Shown: in pieces, positions 33,966-44,170 of the stretch | Position numbering within the stretch: the stretch's first letter is position 1 | Layout of the letters: each line of letters starts with the position of its first letter | NCBI GenBank assembly: GCA_016721185.1 | Contig: JADKIP010000015.1 | Coordinates: 1 to 64,000, forward strand | Origin: Candidatus Dechloromonas phosphorivorans | Lineage (GTDB): Bacteria; Pseudomonadota; Gammaproteobacteria; Burkholderiales; Rhodocyclaceae | Direction of reading: 5' to 3' | DNA: 64,000 bases | Program-made: the position numbers and the translations under genes | The notes under the pieces: generated by a model | Seen by the model: the letters and a program-made list of their open reading frames with translations, nothing else | The model's database searches: none | What the model was told of the DNA's origin: nothing

Positions 33966-36900
33966 GCCTGATCCTCCTTTTTCTTGTCGAAACGCGCGGA
34001 GAATTTGCCCAGCAGGACGTAGAACATCGGGATGAAGAAAATGGCGATGACGGTGGCGCCCAGCATGCCGCCGATGACGCCGGTGCCGATTGAGTGCCGG
34101 CTGTTGGCCGAGGCGCCGGAAGCAATCGCCAGCGGCACGACGCCGAGGATGAAGGCGAAGGAGGTCATGACGATTGGGCGCAGGCGCAGGCGGGCCGATT
34201 CGGTGGCGGCTTCGGCGAAAGATTTGCCTTGCTCGCGCAACATGACGGCAAACTCGAAGATCAGAATCGCGTTCTTGGCGGCCAGTGCAATCAGAGTGAT
34301 CAGGCCGATCTGGAAATAAACGTCATTCGGAATGCCGCGCAGGGCAATCGCCACCAGCGCGCCGAACAGCGCGAAGGGGACGGCAAGCACAACGCCGATG
34401 GGCAATGACCAGCTTTCATATTGCGCCGCGAGAATCAGGAAGACGAAGATCAGGCCGAAGACGAATGCTACGGTCGACGTGCCCCCAGCTGATTTTTCCT
34501 CGCGGGCTTCACCGGACCATTCGTAGCCGTAACCGGGCGGCATCAGTTCCCGGGTGATTTCCTCGATGGCCTCCAGCGCCTGGCCAGAGCTGTAGCCGGG
34601 GGCGGCCGAGCCGGTGATCTTGACGGCCGGGTAGTTATTGAAGCGGGTGACCAGATCGGGGCCGGTGACGTAGCGCGTCTGCACCACGGCAGACAGCGGC
34701 ACCATCTTGCCTTCGCGGGTGCGGACGTAGATGTGCTGGATGTCTTCGGGCTTCAGCCTGAACCCCGGCTCGGCTTGCAAAATGACCTGCCAGAGCCGTG
34801 AATCCTTGGGGAACTGGCTGACGTACATTGAGCCGAACAGCGTCTGCAGACTGTTGTAAATATCCTGCACCGGCACGCCCAGCGTTTCGGCTTTATCCCG
34901 GTCGACGTCGACCAAAAGCTGACGGCTATTGGCGCTGGCGGTGGCCGAAACGCCGCGCAACTCGGGGCGTTCCTTGGCTTTGGCGACGATGCTGCGCATG
35001 GTGTCGACCAGCTCGCTGTAATTGCCACTGCCTTTTTCTGCAGCCACATTTCAAAGCCGGCGGTGACGCCGAGTCCGGGGATCGAGGGTGGGTTGATCGG
35101 CAGGGCGAGGCCTTCCTGAATCTTGCTGAAATCGGCTGCCGCCGCCTTGATCAGCGCCGGGGCGCGCAGGGCGGGGTCTTTGCGTTCCTCGAAATCCTTG
35201 AGTGAGACAAAAAGAACGCCGGTGCTGGTTTTGTACTGTCCGTCGATTAACGAGTAGCCATTGATCTGGCTGACGTTGGCAACAGCCGGGTGTTTTTGCA
35301 TGAAATCGGCGGTCCGAGCGCCGACCGCACTGGTGCGATCGAGGCTGGCCGCGTCGGGCAGGAAATAGGGCACAAAGATATAACCCTGATCTTCCTGCGG
35401 GACAAAAGCGGCCGGTACCGTTTTGAACAGGAAGCCGGCGCCGAGACAAAGGGCCAGGAAGGTCAGGATGGGTAGTTTCGGCCGTGCGATGAAGCGTGAA
35501 ACGCCTTTGGCGTAGCCATTCGTTACTTTGTCAAAACTGGCGTCGAACCACTTGAAGAAACGGTTTTTATCGCCATGCTGGGGCTTGAGCAGAATGGCCG
35601 CCAGCGCGGGCGACAGGGTGAGCGCGACGATGCCGGAGAAGACCACGGAAATGGCGACGGTGACGGCAAACTGTTTGTAGAGCATGCCGGTCATGCCGCC
35701 CAGGAAGGCGACCGGGACAAAGACGGCACAGAGGACGAGGACGATGGCGATCACCGGCCCGCTGACTTCCGTCATCGCTCGCTTGGCGGCTTCCTTGGGC
35801 GAGAGGCCGAACTCGGTCATGTTGCGCTCGGTGTTTTCGATCACGACAATGGCATCGTCGACCACAATACCGATGGCGAGAATCATCCCGAACAAGGTCA
35901 GCATGTTGATCGAATAGCCGAGGGCGAGCATGCCGATGAAGGTGCCGAGAATGGAGACCGGCACGGCGATGGTCGGAATGATTGTCAGGCGCAGGCTCTG
36001 TAGAAACAGGTAAACCACGAAGACCACCAGGACGACGGCTTCGAAGAAAGTGTGTACGACTTCGCTGATCGAGGCGGCAACGAAGCGCGTTGTATCCATC
36101 GCGATTTCGTATTTGATGCCGGCCGGGAAGCTCTGGGCCAGGGTCTGCATCGTCGCATTGACCTGCTTCGAAACATCCAGCGCATTGGCGCCCGGTTGCT
36201 GGTAGACCGCGATCATCGTCGCCTTCTTGCCGTTATAGACATTGCGCAGCGAGTAATCCTTGCGGCCGAGGTCAGCCCGCGCCACATCCTTCAGGCGGAC
36301 GATTGAGGTGCCCTTGGCGTCGGTGCGCAGAATGATGTTCTCGAACTGCGCCGGATCGCTCATCCGCCCGCTGGTGGTGACCGGGAAGGTTTGCTGGACG
36401 GCTTGCGGCGTCGGTGATTGCCCGATGCGGCCGACGGCGAACTGGTTGTTTTGCTGCGAAACGGCATTGGCGATGTCGGACGCCGTAATGCCCAGGCCGG
36501 CCATGCGGTCGGGCGACAGCCAGATGCGCATGGCCGAATCGACCACGCCAAAAATCGACGCCTGATTGGCACCGGGCAGGCGCTTGATTGCATCCAGGAC
36601 GTAGATGTTGGTGTAATTGGACACGAAATCTTCGTCGTAACGCCCGTCTTCGGAATAGAGCGCAATCAGCATCAGGAACGAAGCGCTGCGTTTCTGAACC
36701 TGCACGCCCTGTTGGGAAACGCTTTGCGGCAGTAGCGGCAGCGCGGCATTGACGCGGTTTTGAACGTCCACCTGCGCCAGATTGACGTCGGTGCCGATAT
36801 TGAAATACACATTGAGGCTGTAATTGCCGGTGGCCGAACTGGTCGACGACATGTAGATCATGTTGTCCGCGCCATTCACCTGATTCTCGATCGGCGCGCC

Positions 36901-37085
36901 GATGTTCTGCGCCACGGTGCTGGCATCAGCCCCGGGTAATTGGCGCTGACGGTGACCTGCGGTGGCGTGATATCCGGAAACTGCGCGATGGGCAGCGCCA
37001 TCATCGCGACCAGGCCGCCGATGGAAATGATGATCGAGATCACTGCCGCGAAGATCGGGCGGTCGATAAAAAAGTGCGAGAACAT
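33962..37085 (-). pseudogene. RND multidrug efflux permease (AcrB/MexB type), two frameshifts
   Basis: An HAE-1 permease of ~1040 residues once mended. It begins MFSHFFIDRPIFAAVISIIISIGGLVAMMALPIAQFPDITPPQVTVSANYPG; TM4 has the proton-carrying pair GIVVDDAIVVIENTERNM; the second half ends with the usual LAAKNAILIFEFA and IVMTSFAFILGVVPLAIA. Breaks are near 36930 (CCCCGGG lost a base: expected NYPGADAST) and near 35043 (AAAAAGGCAG lost a G: expected QKKGSGNYSEL). Both are in homopolymers, so errors are likely and the pump is probably intact in the organism. ATG 37085 lies 13 bp after the adaptor stop. Confidence 0.9.
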
Positions 37086-37098
37086 GGGGCGCTCCCGC

Positions 37099-38252
37099 TT
37101 ACTTGCTTGGGGTGGGTGAGGCGGTCGGGGCTGCCGCCGGGGCCACGACCTTGACCGGGGCGCCAGGCGCCAGGCGCATGAAGCCATCGACGATGAGCGA
37201 TTCGCCGCCGTTCAAGCCGTGTTGCACCAGCCACTGGTCAGCCATCCAGGGCCCGACCTCAATCGGGCGAACCTGCGCCTTGCTGTCTTTATCCATGATC
37301 CAGACGAAATAGCCCTGGCCGCTCTGCTGAATGGCTTTTTGTGGCACCACGATGCCTTTGGGATAGGTCGCGCCGATCAGCCTGGCCCGGACAAACTGCC
37401 CGGGGACCAGCGAGCCTTTCGGATTGGCGACTTCGGCACGGAGCAACATCGTGCCGGTGCCTTGCGAGAACGAGGGGTCGGCAAAGTAATATGGCCTTTT
37501 TCGCTGTAGACCGAGCCATCCGACAGTACGACCTCAATCACGAAGTTGTCGTGCGGTGGCACTTTGAGGATGCCCTTGGCGATTTTTTCGCGGTATTTGA
37601 GTACCTCGTTCTCGGAGACCGAGAAATTGACCCGCATCGGGTCCAGTGCGGCCACCGTGGTGAGCAGCGCTTCCTGGCTGTTGGCGTTGAGGTAGCTGCC
37701 ATCCTGCACCTTGGCAAAGCTGGCCAGCCCTTCAATCGGGCTTTTAATCGTGGCGTAGCCGAGATTGAGTTCCGCCGTCAGGACATTGGCACGGGCAACT
37801 TCAACCGCGGCCTGGGCGGTCCGTTCGTTGCCATTGGAATCGTCGAGATCTTTTTTGGAAAGGGCATTCTGCTCGACCAGCGGTTTCACCCGGGCCAGCG
37901 TTGCCTCGGCGACGGAAAGCCGCGCCTTCTGTGCCGATAATTCGCCGTGGGCTGCGGCAAGCTGGGCTTCAAAAGGCTTTTTGTCGATCTGGAAGAGCGT
38001 TTGCCCGGCCTTGACAACATTGCCCTCCTTGTAAGTCCGCTTGTCGAGAAAGCCGGAGACGCGTGTGCGAATTTCGACCAGTTGCGAACTCTCGGTTTGC
38101 GCGGTGTATTCATACGTGATTGGGGTTTCCTGTGCCAGCACCTGAATCACGCTGACCTCGCTCGGTCCTCGGGCGGCGGGCGCTTTTTCTTCGCCGCAGG
38201 CGGCAAGAATCGCTGCAATGAGCAATGGCGCAAGGTGCTTTAGGTGAGGCAT
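37099..38252 (-). pseudogene. RND efflux adaptor lipoprotein (AcrA/MexA type), one frameshift
   Basis: About 384 residues. ATG 38252 gives a lipoprotein signal (LAPLLIAAILAACGEEK). Then EVSVIQVLAQETPITYEYTAQTESSQLVEIRTRVSGFLDKRTYKEGNVVKAGQTLFQIDKKPFEAQLAAA (lipoyl and hairpin), GYATIKSPIEGLASFAKVQDGSYLN and the barrel region; after the break, LLRAEVANPKGSLVPGQFVRARLIG and IVVPQKAIQQSGQGYFVWIMD. The break near 37487 is one missing T (expected KGHIYFADPSFSQGTGT). The C-terminus is Ala/Pro/Thr-rich. It is the first gene of the pump operon. No TetR-type regulator is adjacent. Confidence 0.88.
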
Positions 38253-38690
38253 GGCAGGCTCCGGAAATCTGGCTTGGTAATGTCGGAACAATATTACTGC
38301 GACTTTGTCCGATTTCAGCGCCAGTTGATGCCGCGTCGCTTACGGTATTTTTTGTTGGCGTGAGTTCATGACGGTTTTCCGTGTTGAATATCTGTTGCGG
38401 CGGGTCGTAAGGAAACATTCAGCAAAACGATTCCTGACCGTGGCTTGTGGCGAAGTGTTCAGGTTCGACGCGTGATCGATGCCCAAAGGGACAGCTATGG
38501 GTGCTAATTGTTTTCAGGTAGTCACAACAAAAATAAGGGCGTGCATTATTTGAGCGGCTATTTTGCTGCGTGTGGGGTACAGATTGGGGGGGGTAAATAA
38601 AATGGCTGACAGCCGACATCCATTTGTACTAGTGTTATTGAATATGCCAGCAGGTTCCTGAAACTAAAAATATTCAGAAGGAGTTCCGCC
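38253..38690. other. Divergent intergenic region, pump operon versus AspT-like transporter
   Basis: 438 bp between two divergent transcription units. It is more AT-rich than its flanks (notably 38500-38660), so promoters for both are expected here. I see no obvious dyad operator, no sigma-54 box and no gene with a ribosome site. Confidence 0.4.
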
Positions 38691-40283
38691 ATGGAGGAGA
38701 TCAAGACGCTGCTTGAAACCCAGCCTTTATTTGCCCTGTTTTTGACCATCGCGCTGGGTTATCTGGTGGGTGAAATCAACATTAAAGGCTTTTCCCTGGG
38801 TTCGGGCGCCGTGCTTTTTGTTGGATTGGCAATCGGCGGATTTGCCCCGAAAGCTGCGCCGCCCGCCCTGCTCGGGACAATGGGCTTGTTGTTGTTCCTC
38901 TATGGCGTCGGTATTCAATATGGTGCCCAATTCTTCCGCGGCCTGACCAGTACGGAGGGGCTAAAAGCCAATCTGGCAGCTTTGCTCGGTGTCATCGGCG
39001 CCGGTTGCATCTCGGTGGCGCTGGTGCCTTTTGCCGGCATGCCGGTCGATGAGGCGCTGGGTATCTTCGCCGGGGCGGGCACCAGTACCGCGACCTTGCA
39101 GGCCATCATCGCCGCCATGAAGAGTGATGGCGCCGCCGTCGGCTATAGCGTCGCCTACCCGTTTGGGGTCGCCGTCCCGATTCTTTGCATTTACGTGCTT
39201 AATGCCTGGCTCAAGCCCAAGATCGAGCAACCGGCCGGGCAAGTCATTGAAACGGCCGAGGTGCTGTTGAGTAATGAGGATTTCCTCGGGCTGCGTTTCC
39301 CGCAACTGGTCGCCAAATTGCCCGCCGGTGTCGCGATTGCTGCCGTGCGGCGCGAGCATCGCAATCAGTTACCTTCCGAGCAACTGGTGCTCAAGCAGAA
39401 TGACGTGTTGCTCGTCACTGCCACCGACAAAGTGGCGCTGGCAAGTGCGGTGGCATTGCTCGGCAAACTTGAGCCCGGGCGTATCACCAGTCACCGTGAG
39501 GATCTGGACTACATCCGCGTCTTTGCCTCCAAGAAAACCGTCGTTGGCTGCGCGGTGGGTGATCTTCCTTTTCCCGAAGGCTTGGCGTGTTCAGTCGTTC
39601 AGGTCCGGCGCGGCGATAGCGATCTGCTGCCCAGTCCTGAGCTGATCCTCGAAGTCGGTGACCGGGTGGGCTTGCTCGCCCCTCGCGACAAGACCAAAGC
39701 CATCCGCAGTTTCTTCGGTGACTCGATCAAGGGGACGGCCGATTTCAGCTATATCTCGATCGGGATTGGCGCCGCGCTCGGTCTCTTGCTCGGCATGATC
39801 CCCTTGCCCATCCCCGGCTTGGGCAAACTGACCCTCGGGCTGGCCGGCTTGTTGTTGCTGGCGCTCTATCTCGGCAAGATCAGACGGACAGGGGCTTTTG
39901 TCTGGACGATGCCCTTGTCGGCCAACCTTGTTTTGCGCAACTTCGGCTTGACGATATTTCTCGCCCAGGTCGGGATGGCCTCCGGGCCCAAATTCTTTGC
40001 CACCGTGGGTGAGACAGGCGCCACCTTCCTGATTTACGGCGCATTGATCGCGCTGTCGCTGGTCCTGATCACGGCATTTTTCAGTCTGGTTGTCTTTCGT
40101 CTGCCCTTCGACACCGCGATTGGCGTGATTTCCGGCGCAACCGGGAATCCGGCCATTCTGGCTTTTTCCAGCCGCATTGCGCCGACGGATCGGCCCGACA
40201 TCGGCTACGCCATGATCTTTCCCTCAATGACGATACTCAAAATAGTTTTTGCCCAGGTCGCGGCCGCCTTGTTCGGCGGCTGA
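38691..40283 (+). CDS. AspT/YidE-type transporter with TrkA-C domains
   Basis: A 530-residue member of the aspartate:alanine exchanger (AAEx) superfamily. The layout is five TM segments (LFALFLTIALGYLVGEINIKGFSLGSGAVLFVGLAIGGFAP, then LGTMGLLLFLYGVGIQYG and the GAGTSTATLQAIIAA motif), a central cytosolic region of two TrkA-C/RCK_C folds (residues ~200-345: FLGLRFPQLVAKLPAGVAIAAVRREH, VGCAVGDLPFPEGLACSVVQVRRGDSDLLPSP..LEVGDRVGLLAP), then a repeat half with six TM segments (GISGATGNPAILAFSS-like GVISGATGNPAIL near the end). The ATG has AAGGAG 7 bp upstream. Substrate unknown; carboxylate or amino-acid exchange is typical. 37 bp separate it from ldhA, so the two may be co-transcribed. Confidence 0.88.
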   Translation: MEEIKTLLETQPLFALFLTIALGYLVGEINIKGFSLGSGAVLFVGLAIGGFAPKAAPPALLGTMGLLLFLYGVGIQYGAQFFRGLTSTEGLKANLAALLGVIGAGCISVALVPFAGMPVDEALGIFAGAGTSTATLQAIIAAMKSDGAAVGYSVAYPFGVAVPILCIYVLNAWLKPKIEQPAGQVIETAEVLLSNEDFLGLRFPQLVAKLPAGVAIAAVRREHRNQLPSEQLVLKQNDVLLVTATDKVALASAVALLGKLEPGRITSHREDLDYIRVFASKKTVVGCAVGDLPFPEGLACSVVQVRRGDSDLLPSPELILEVGDRVGLLAPRDKTKAIRSFFGDSIKGTADFSYISIGIGAALGLLLGMIPLPIPGLGKLTLGLAGLLLLALYLGKIRRTGAFVWTMPLSANLVLRNFGLTIFLAQVGMASGPKFFATVGETGATFLIYGALIALSLVLITAFFSLVVFRLPFDTAIGVISGATGNPAILAFSSRIAPTDRPDIGYAMIFPSMTILKIVFAQVAAALFGG

Positions 40284-40320
40284 ACAACTTCGCACAAATC
40301 ATCCTGAAAGAGGCACACCC

Positions 40321-41316
40321 ATGAAAGTTGCCGTATTTAGCGCCAAGCGCTACGACCGTGAATTCCTGAACGTGGCCAATGCCAGCGCCGGGCATCAGCT
40401 ACGCTATTTCGACACGCCGCTGGATGTCGAATCTGCGGCGCTAGCGACGGGGTATGAAGTAGTTTGCATTTTCGTCAATGACGCGGCCAACGCCGAGGTG
40501 CTCAAAGTGCTGGCGGCGGGCGGCACACGATTGATCGCCTTGCGCTGCACCGGCTTCAACAATGTCGATTTGAAAACGGCTGCGGACTTGGGCCTCAAGG
40601 TGGTCCGGGTCGTGACCTATTCGCCCCACTCGGTTGCGGAGCACGCTGTTTCTTTACTGCAGGCGATCAACCGCAAGATTCATCGGGCCTATAACCGGAC
40701 CCGTGACTCCAACTTTGAACTTGATGGCCTGATGGGTTTTGACTTGCATGGCAAGACGGTGGCGGTGGTGGGCACCGGCAAGATTGGCTGTGTATTTACG
40801 AAAATAATGCTCGGCTTTGGCTGCGAAGTGATTGGCTACGACAAGTACCCGTCCGAGACTTTTCTCGCCCTCGGCGCTCGTTATGCCGAACCGGGTGAGA
40901 TCGGCGCCAAGGCCGACATCATTTCGCTGCATTGCCCGCTCACCCCCGAAACGCATCACATCGTCAATGCCGATACGCTGTCCCGCGCCAAACGCGGTGC
41001 CTTGCTGGTCAATACCAGTCGTGGCGGACTGGTCGACACCGAAGCGGCAATCGAGGCCCTGAAAAGTGGCCAGCTCGGCGGACTGGCCCTTGATGTTTAT
41101 GAGCAGGAAGCCGATCTGTTTTTCCGCGACCTCTCCAGCACGATCATTGCCGATGATGTCTTCCAGCGCCTGCTCTCCTTCCCCAACGTGATTGTGACGG
41201 GGCATCAAGCATTTTTTACCCAGGAAGCAATCACTACCATCTGCGAGACCACCATCAATAGCGTGACCCAGTTTGCCAACGGGCAGCCATTGACCGATGA
41301 GATCAAGATTGCCTGA
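40321..41316 (+). CDS. ldhA: D-lactate dehydrogenase
   Basis: A 331-residue D-2-hydroxyacid dehydrogenase very like E. coli LdhA, which reduces pyruvate to D-lactate with NADH. Seen: MKVAVFSAKRYDREFL start, substrate loop ALRCTGFNNVDL, nucleotide-binding GKTVAVVGTGKIG, catalytic Arg in NTSRGGLVDT (near 235), Glu in DVYEQEADLFF (near 261) and His in VTGHQAFFT (near 295). The VYEQEADLFFRDLSS segment is characteristic of fermentative LdhA rather than of other 2-hydroxyacid dehydrogenases. It follows an AspT-type transporter by 37 bp with AAAGAGG as ribosome site, so coupling of export and fermentation is possible. Confidence 0.9.
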   Translation: MKVAVFSAKRYDREFLNVANASAGHQLRYFDTPLDVESAALATGYEVVCIFVNDAANAEVLKVLAAGGTRLIALRCTGFNNVDLKTAADLGLKVVRVVTYSPHSVAEHAVSLLQAINRKIHRAYNRTRDSNFELDGLMGFDLHGKTVAVVGTGKIGCVFTKIMLGFGCEVIGYDKYPSETFLALGARYAEPGEIGAKADIISLHCPLTPETHHIVNADTLSRAKRGALLVNTSRGGLVDTEAAIEALKSGQLGGLALDVYEQEADLFFRDLSSTIIADDVFQRLLSFPNVIVTGHQAFFTQEAITTICETTINSVTQFANGQPLTDEIKIA

Positions 41317-41621
41317 AGCACTGATTGTTGTTCTCGCTTGAAGCTTTGCCGGGCAAGCGAGATGAGGTACCGGTTCAGTTGATTGCTGCGACCATGCAAG
41401 CAACGCCTGGCCCTGCGGTCAACCCGGAAAAGAGGCAAAAACGGGGCGCTTTCCCCGCCGTCTTTGATCTGTGCCCAGGCGATCCTCACCATTTGGTGAA
41501 ATCGCATGGTTTGAGCGGGTTATTCAGGATAGACCGGGCTACCATCAGTTTGATTTTCTCGATTTTCTGCGCAACACTAAAAGAATAATTATTCGTGATT
41601 TTTTATGCTCAAGGATGCCCG
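41317..41621. other. Intergenic stretch with a weak terminator-like hairpin
   Basis: 305 bp between ldhA and the DUF3300 gene. CGGGG-CGCTTT-CCCCG (41442-41457) followed by a short T-tract could be the ldhA terminator, but the T-run is poor. The AT-rich part at 41565-41615 (AAAAGAATAATTATTCG with a TAATTA core) probably contains the promoter of the next gene. No gene seen. Confidence 0.4.
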
Positions 41622-42974
41622 ATGAATACAAACAGTTTTCGCCCCTGTTCGCTGCTGACGGCGCTGCTGCTGACGCTTACGCCGGCCTTGGCGCAGCAAG
41701 GTCAATCGCCGGAGGTCTCCGGTGCGGCGGCAGTGGCGCCTGCCGCCAAGACATTTTCGCAGCAGGAGCTGGATCAGTTGATGGCGCCGATAGCCCTCTA
41801 TCCCGATGCCTTGCTCGCCCAGATTCTGATGGCTTCAACCTACCCGCTGGAGGTGGTTGAGGCGGCGCGCTGGTCGAAGGCCAACAGCAAGCTGACCGGC
41901 AAGGCCCTTGAGGATGCGATGACCAAGCAAGCCTGGGATCCGTCAGTCAAATCGCTGACCACGGTGCCGCAGGTGCTGCAGCAAATGAACGACAAACTCG
42001 ACTGGACGCAAAAGCTGGGCGATGCCTTTCTCGCGCAGCAGAAGGATCTGATGAGCACCGTTCAGGCCCTGCGGGCCAAGGCCGCTGCGGCGGGGAATCT
42101 GAAAACGACCGAGCAGCAGGTGGTCAAGACGCAAACCCAGGGCAGCGAGACGATTTATGTCGTCGAATCACCGAAGCCGGAAGTGGTTTACGTGCCGACC
42201 TATAACCCGTCGGTGGTCTATGGCACTTGGTGGTATTCGACGCCGCCGTATTACATGTACCCGCCGGCCTACGTTTATCCGCCGGGGCTGGCCTTTGCGA
42301 CGGGCGTTATTGTCGGCGCGGCCATCTGGGGCAACTGTAACTGGGGTTGGGGCGGGAATAACAACGTCAATGTAAACGTCAACCACTACAACTCCTTCAA
42401 TCGCACCAATGTCAGCAACAGCAACTGGAATCACAACGTTGATCACCGGCGTGGCGTTGCTTACAAGGACCAGGGTGTAGCCAATCAGTACAACCGGGGC
42501 GGCAACACGCAGCACGCCAAGGCGCGCGAGGACTTTCGCGGTCGCGCCGATAGCGGGCGCGACGAACTCAAGGGCATGGATCGTAATGAGCTGAATAACC
42601 AGGTGAAGAACGCCGACCGCGGGGCGCAGGCCGGCAATCGTGAGGGGGGTGACAGGGGCAGTCGTGGCGGCGCAGCGGATTCAGGCGGCAGTCGTTTTGA
42701 TGGCGCTGATCGGGCGAAAGATACGGCGGGCAGGGGCGATGCCGGAGGTAGGGGTGATGCAGGCGGTGGTGCTTCACGCGATCATTCAAGGGATGGCGGA
42801 GGGTTCTCCGGTGTAAATAACGCCTCGGCCAGCCGCGAAGCCAGTTCGCGGGGGAGTGCCAGCCGGGCGGATATGGGCAGTCGCAGTAGCGGCGCACGAT
42901 CAGCTGGTGCAAGTGCCGGTGGTGGCGGGCGCATGGGTGGCGGCGGTGGTGGTGGCCGTGGCGGCCGCCGCTGA
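41622..42974 (+). CDS. DUF3300 secreted protein with Gly/Arg/Ser-rich tail
   Basis: A 450-residue exported protein. Signal peptide SLLTALLLTLTPALAQQ; the DUF3300 domain spans residues ~40-260 (FSQQELDQLMAPIALYPDALLAQILMASTYPLEVVEAARW, KALEDAMTKQAWDPSVKSLTTVPQVL, PEVVYVPTYNPSVVYGTW). A hydrophobic patch (GLAFATGVIVGAAIWG) and Asn-rich VNVNVNHYNSFNRTNVSNSNWN follow, then ~170 residues of low-complexity Gly/Arg/Asp/Ser. The start at 41622 is set by AAGGA 7 bp before it; the frame opens nine codons earlier. Function unknown; the pairing with the DUF2950 gene 44 bp downstream is common in proteobacteria and suggests a shared envelope role. Confidence 0.88.
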   Translation: MNTNSFRPCSLLTALLLTLTPALAQQGQSPEVSGAAAVAPAAKTFSQQELDQLMAPIALYPDALLAQILMASTYPLEVVEAARWSKANSKLTGKALEDAMTKQAWDPSVKSLTTVPQVLQQMNDKLDWTQKLGDAFLAQQKDLMSTVQALRAKAAAAGNLKTTEQQVVKTQTQGSETIYVVESPKPEVVYVPTYNPSVVYGTWWYSTPPYYMYPPAYVYPPGLAFATGVIVGAAIWGNCNWGWGGNNNVNVNVNHYNSFNRTNVSNSNWNHNVDHRRGVAYKDQGVANQYNRGGNTQHAKAREDFRGRADSGRDELKGMDRNELNNQVKNADRGAQAGNREGGDRGSRGGAADSGGSRFDGADRAKDTAGRGDAGGRGDAGGGASRDHSRDGGGFSGVNNASASREASSRGSASRADMGSRSSGARSAGASAGGGGRMGGGGGGGRGGRR

Positions 42975-43018
42975 TCCTGCTAAAAAGCCCTGACAACCCT
43001 GTTTTTCCGGAGAATACG

Positions 43019-43960
43019 ATGAATTTCAAATTCAACATGAAGACGCTTGCTGTCGCGCTGATGATAGCGACAGCTCCCTTGGCCATGCCGGCTTACTCGG
43101 CTTCGCCTAATCCAGCTATTGTCCAGCAAACCTTTGCTGCCCCTGAAGATGCGGCCAAAGCGCTGGCCGAGGCCGTTCGGGCCAATGACGTCAATGCGCT
43201 GCTCGCCGTGGTTGGCCCGAAGTCGCGCAACTGGCTGTTCAGCGGCGATGAAGTGGCTGATCGTGATGGCTGGGCCAAGTTTTTGACCGCCTATGATCGA
43301 AAGAACGCAGTCAGCAAGACGGCTGATGGCCGGATGTTGCTACTGGTTGGCGACGGTGACTGGGCGTTTCCCGCCCCGATCGTCAATAAAGGCAAAGGCT
43401 GGGTATTCGATAGCGCCGCCGGGCGCGAGGAAATTATCAATCGGCGCGTTGGACAAAACGAGTTGAGCGCCATTCAGACGCTCTTGGCCGTTGTCGATGC
43501 CCAGCGCGAATATGCGGCCGCCGATCCGGATGGCAATGGTTTCAATGATTACGCTCGCACTTTCGTTTCCAGAGAAGGCAAGCGGGATGGCTTGTACTGG
43601 CCGGTGACAGCCAACGAGCCGCCCAGCCCGCTCGGTCCGCTGGTCGGCGAGGCGGCCCGTCAAGGCTACAAGGCGGGTGCTTCCAAACCGGCGCCCTATC
43701 ATGGCTACCATTTCCGCATGTTGAACGCGCAGGGCAAAAATGCCCCGGGCGGCGCCTATAGCTACCTGGTGGGCGAAAAGATGATTGGTGGTTTTGCCGC
43801 TGTTGCCTACCCTGCAAAATACGGCGTTTCCGGTGTCATGACCTTTCTGGTCAGCCACGAAGGTACGGTCTACGAGAAAAATCTCGGGGAAAACACCTCG
43901 GTAGAGGCGAAGAAAATGCGTCGCTTTAACCCGGATGCCAGCTGGAAGAAGGCTGATTAA
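43019..43960 (+). CDS. DUF2950 secreted protein
   Basis: A 313-residue exported protein with signal peptide TLAVALMIATAPLAMPAYSA and the DUF2950 body: FAAPEDAAKALAEAVRANDVNALLAVVGP, GKGWVFDSAAGREEIINRRVGQNELSAIQTLLAVVDAQREYA, DGLYWPV, PYHGYHFRMLNAQGKNAPGGAYSYLV, and FLVSHEGTVYEKNLGENT. No catalytic motif is known for the family. It is the second gene of a two-gene operon with the DUF3300 gene (CCGGAG ribosome site; 44-bp gap). Confidence 0.9.
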   Translation: MNFKFNMKTLAVALMIATAPLAMPAYSASPNPAIVQQTFAAPEDAAKALAEAVRANDVNALLAVVGPKSRNWLFSGDEVADRDGWAKFLTAYDRKNAVSKTADGRMLLLVGDGDWAFPAPIVNKGKGWVFDSAAGREEIINRRVGQNELSAIQTLLAVVDAQREYAAADPDGNGFNDYARTFVSREGKRDGLYWPVTANEPPSPLGPLVGEAARQGYKAGASKPAPYHGYHFRMLNAQGKNAPGGAYSYLVGEKMIGGFAAVAYPAKYGVSGVMTFLVSHEGTVYEKNLGENTSVEAKKMRRFNPDASWKKAD

Positions 43961-43989
43961 GTATCCCGTGAAAATACAACTTTGAATTT

Positions 43990-44090
43990 GTCATTCCCGC
44001 GGAGGCGGGAATCCGGCAGGTAAAGACTGGATTCCGCTTGCTTTGCACGCTTTTGACTCCGCTTCGCGGGGGAGCGAAGCCCGGAATGAC
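43990..44090. repeat. GTCATTCCCG repeat, copy 2
   Basis: 101 bp bounded by GTCATTCCCG (43990-43999) and CCGGAATGAC (44081-44090), ends matching copy 1 at 8975-9030 with one mismatch. Inside are two further hairpins (CCCGCGGAGGCGGG and GCTTCGCGGGGGAGCGAAGC). It lies between two convergent transcripts (DUF2950 and tamB), where it may also act as a terminator. Confidence 0.7.
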
Positions 44091-44170
44091 CACTTTAAAA
44101 ACAGTTGTGCTGCATTAGTTTCATCGGCGCGGCAGGCTTGATTCGCTGCCGCCAAACATTGGCTGGCTCT

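Noticed and set aside
38253..38690. A hidden small regulator gene between the pump and the AspT-type transporter
   Set aside because: Short frames here have no ribosome site, no helix-turn-helix and low coding signal.
42520..42974. Gly/Arg-rich 3' part of the DUF3300 gene as a tandem-repeat element
   Set aside because: It is low-complexity coding sequence in the correct frame with no regular period.
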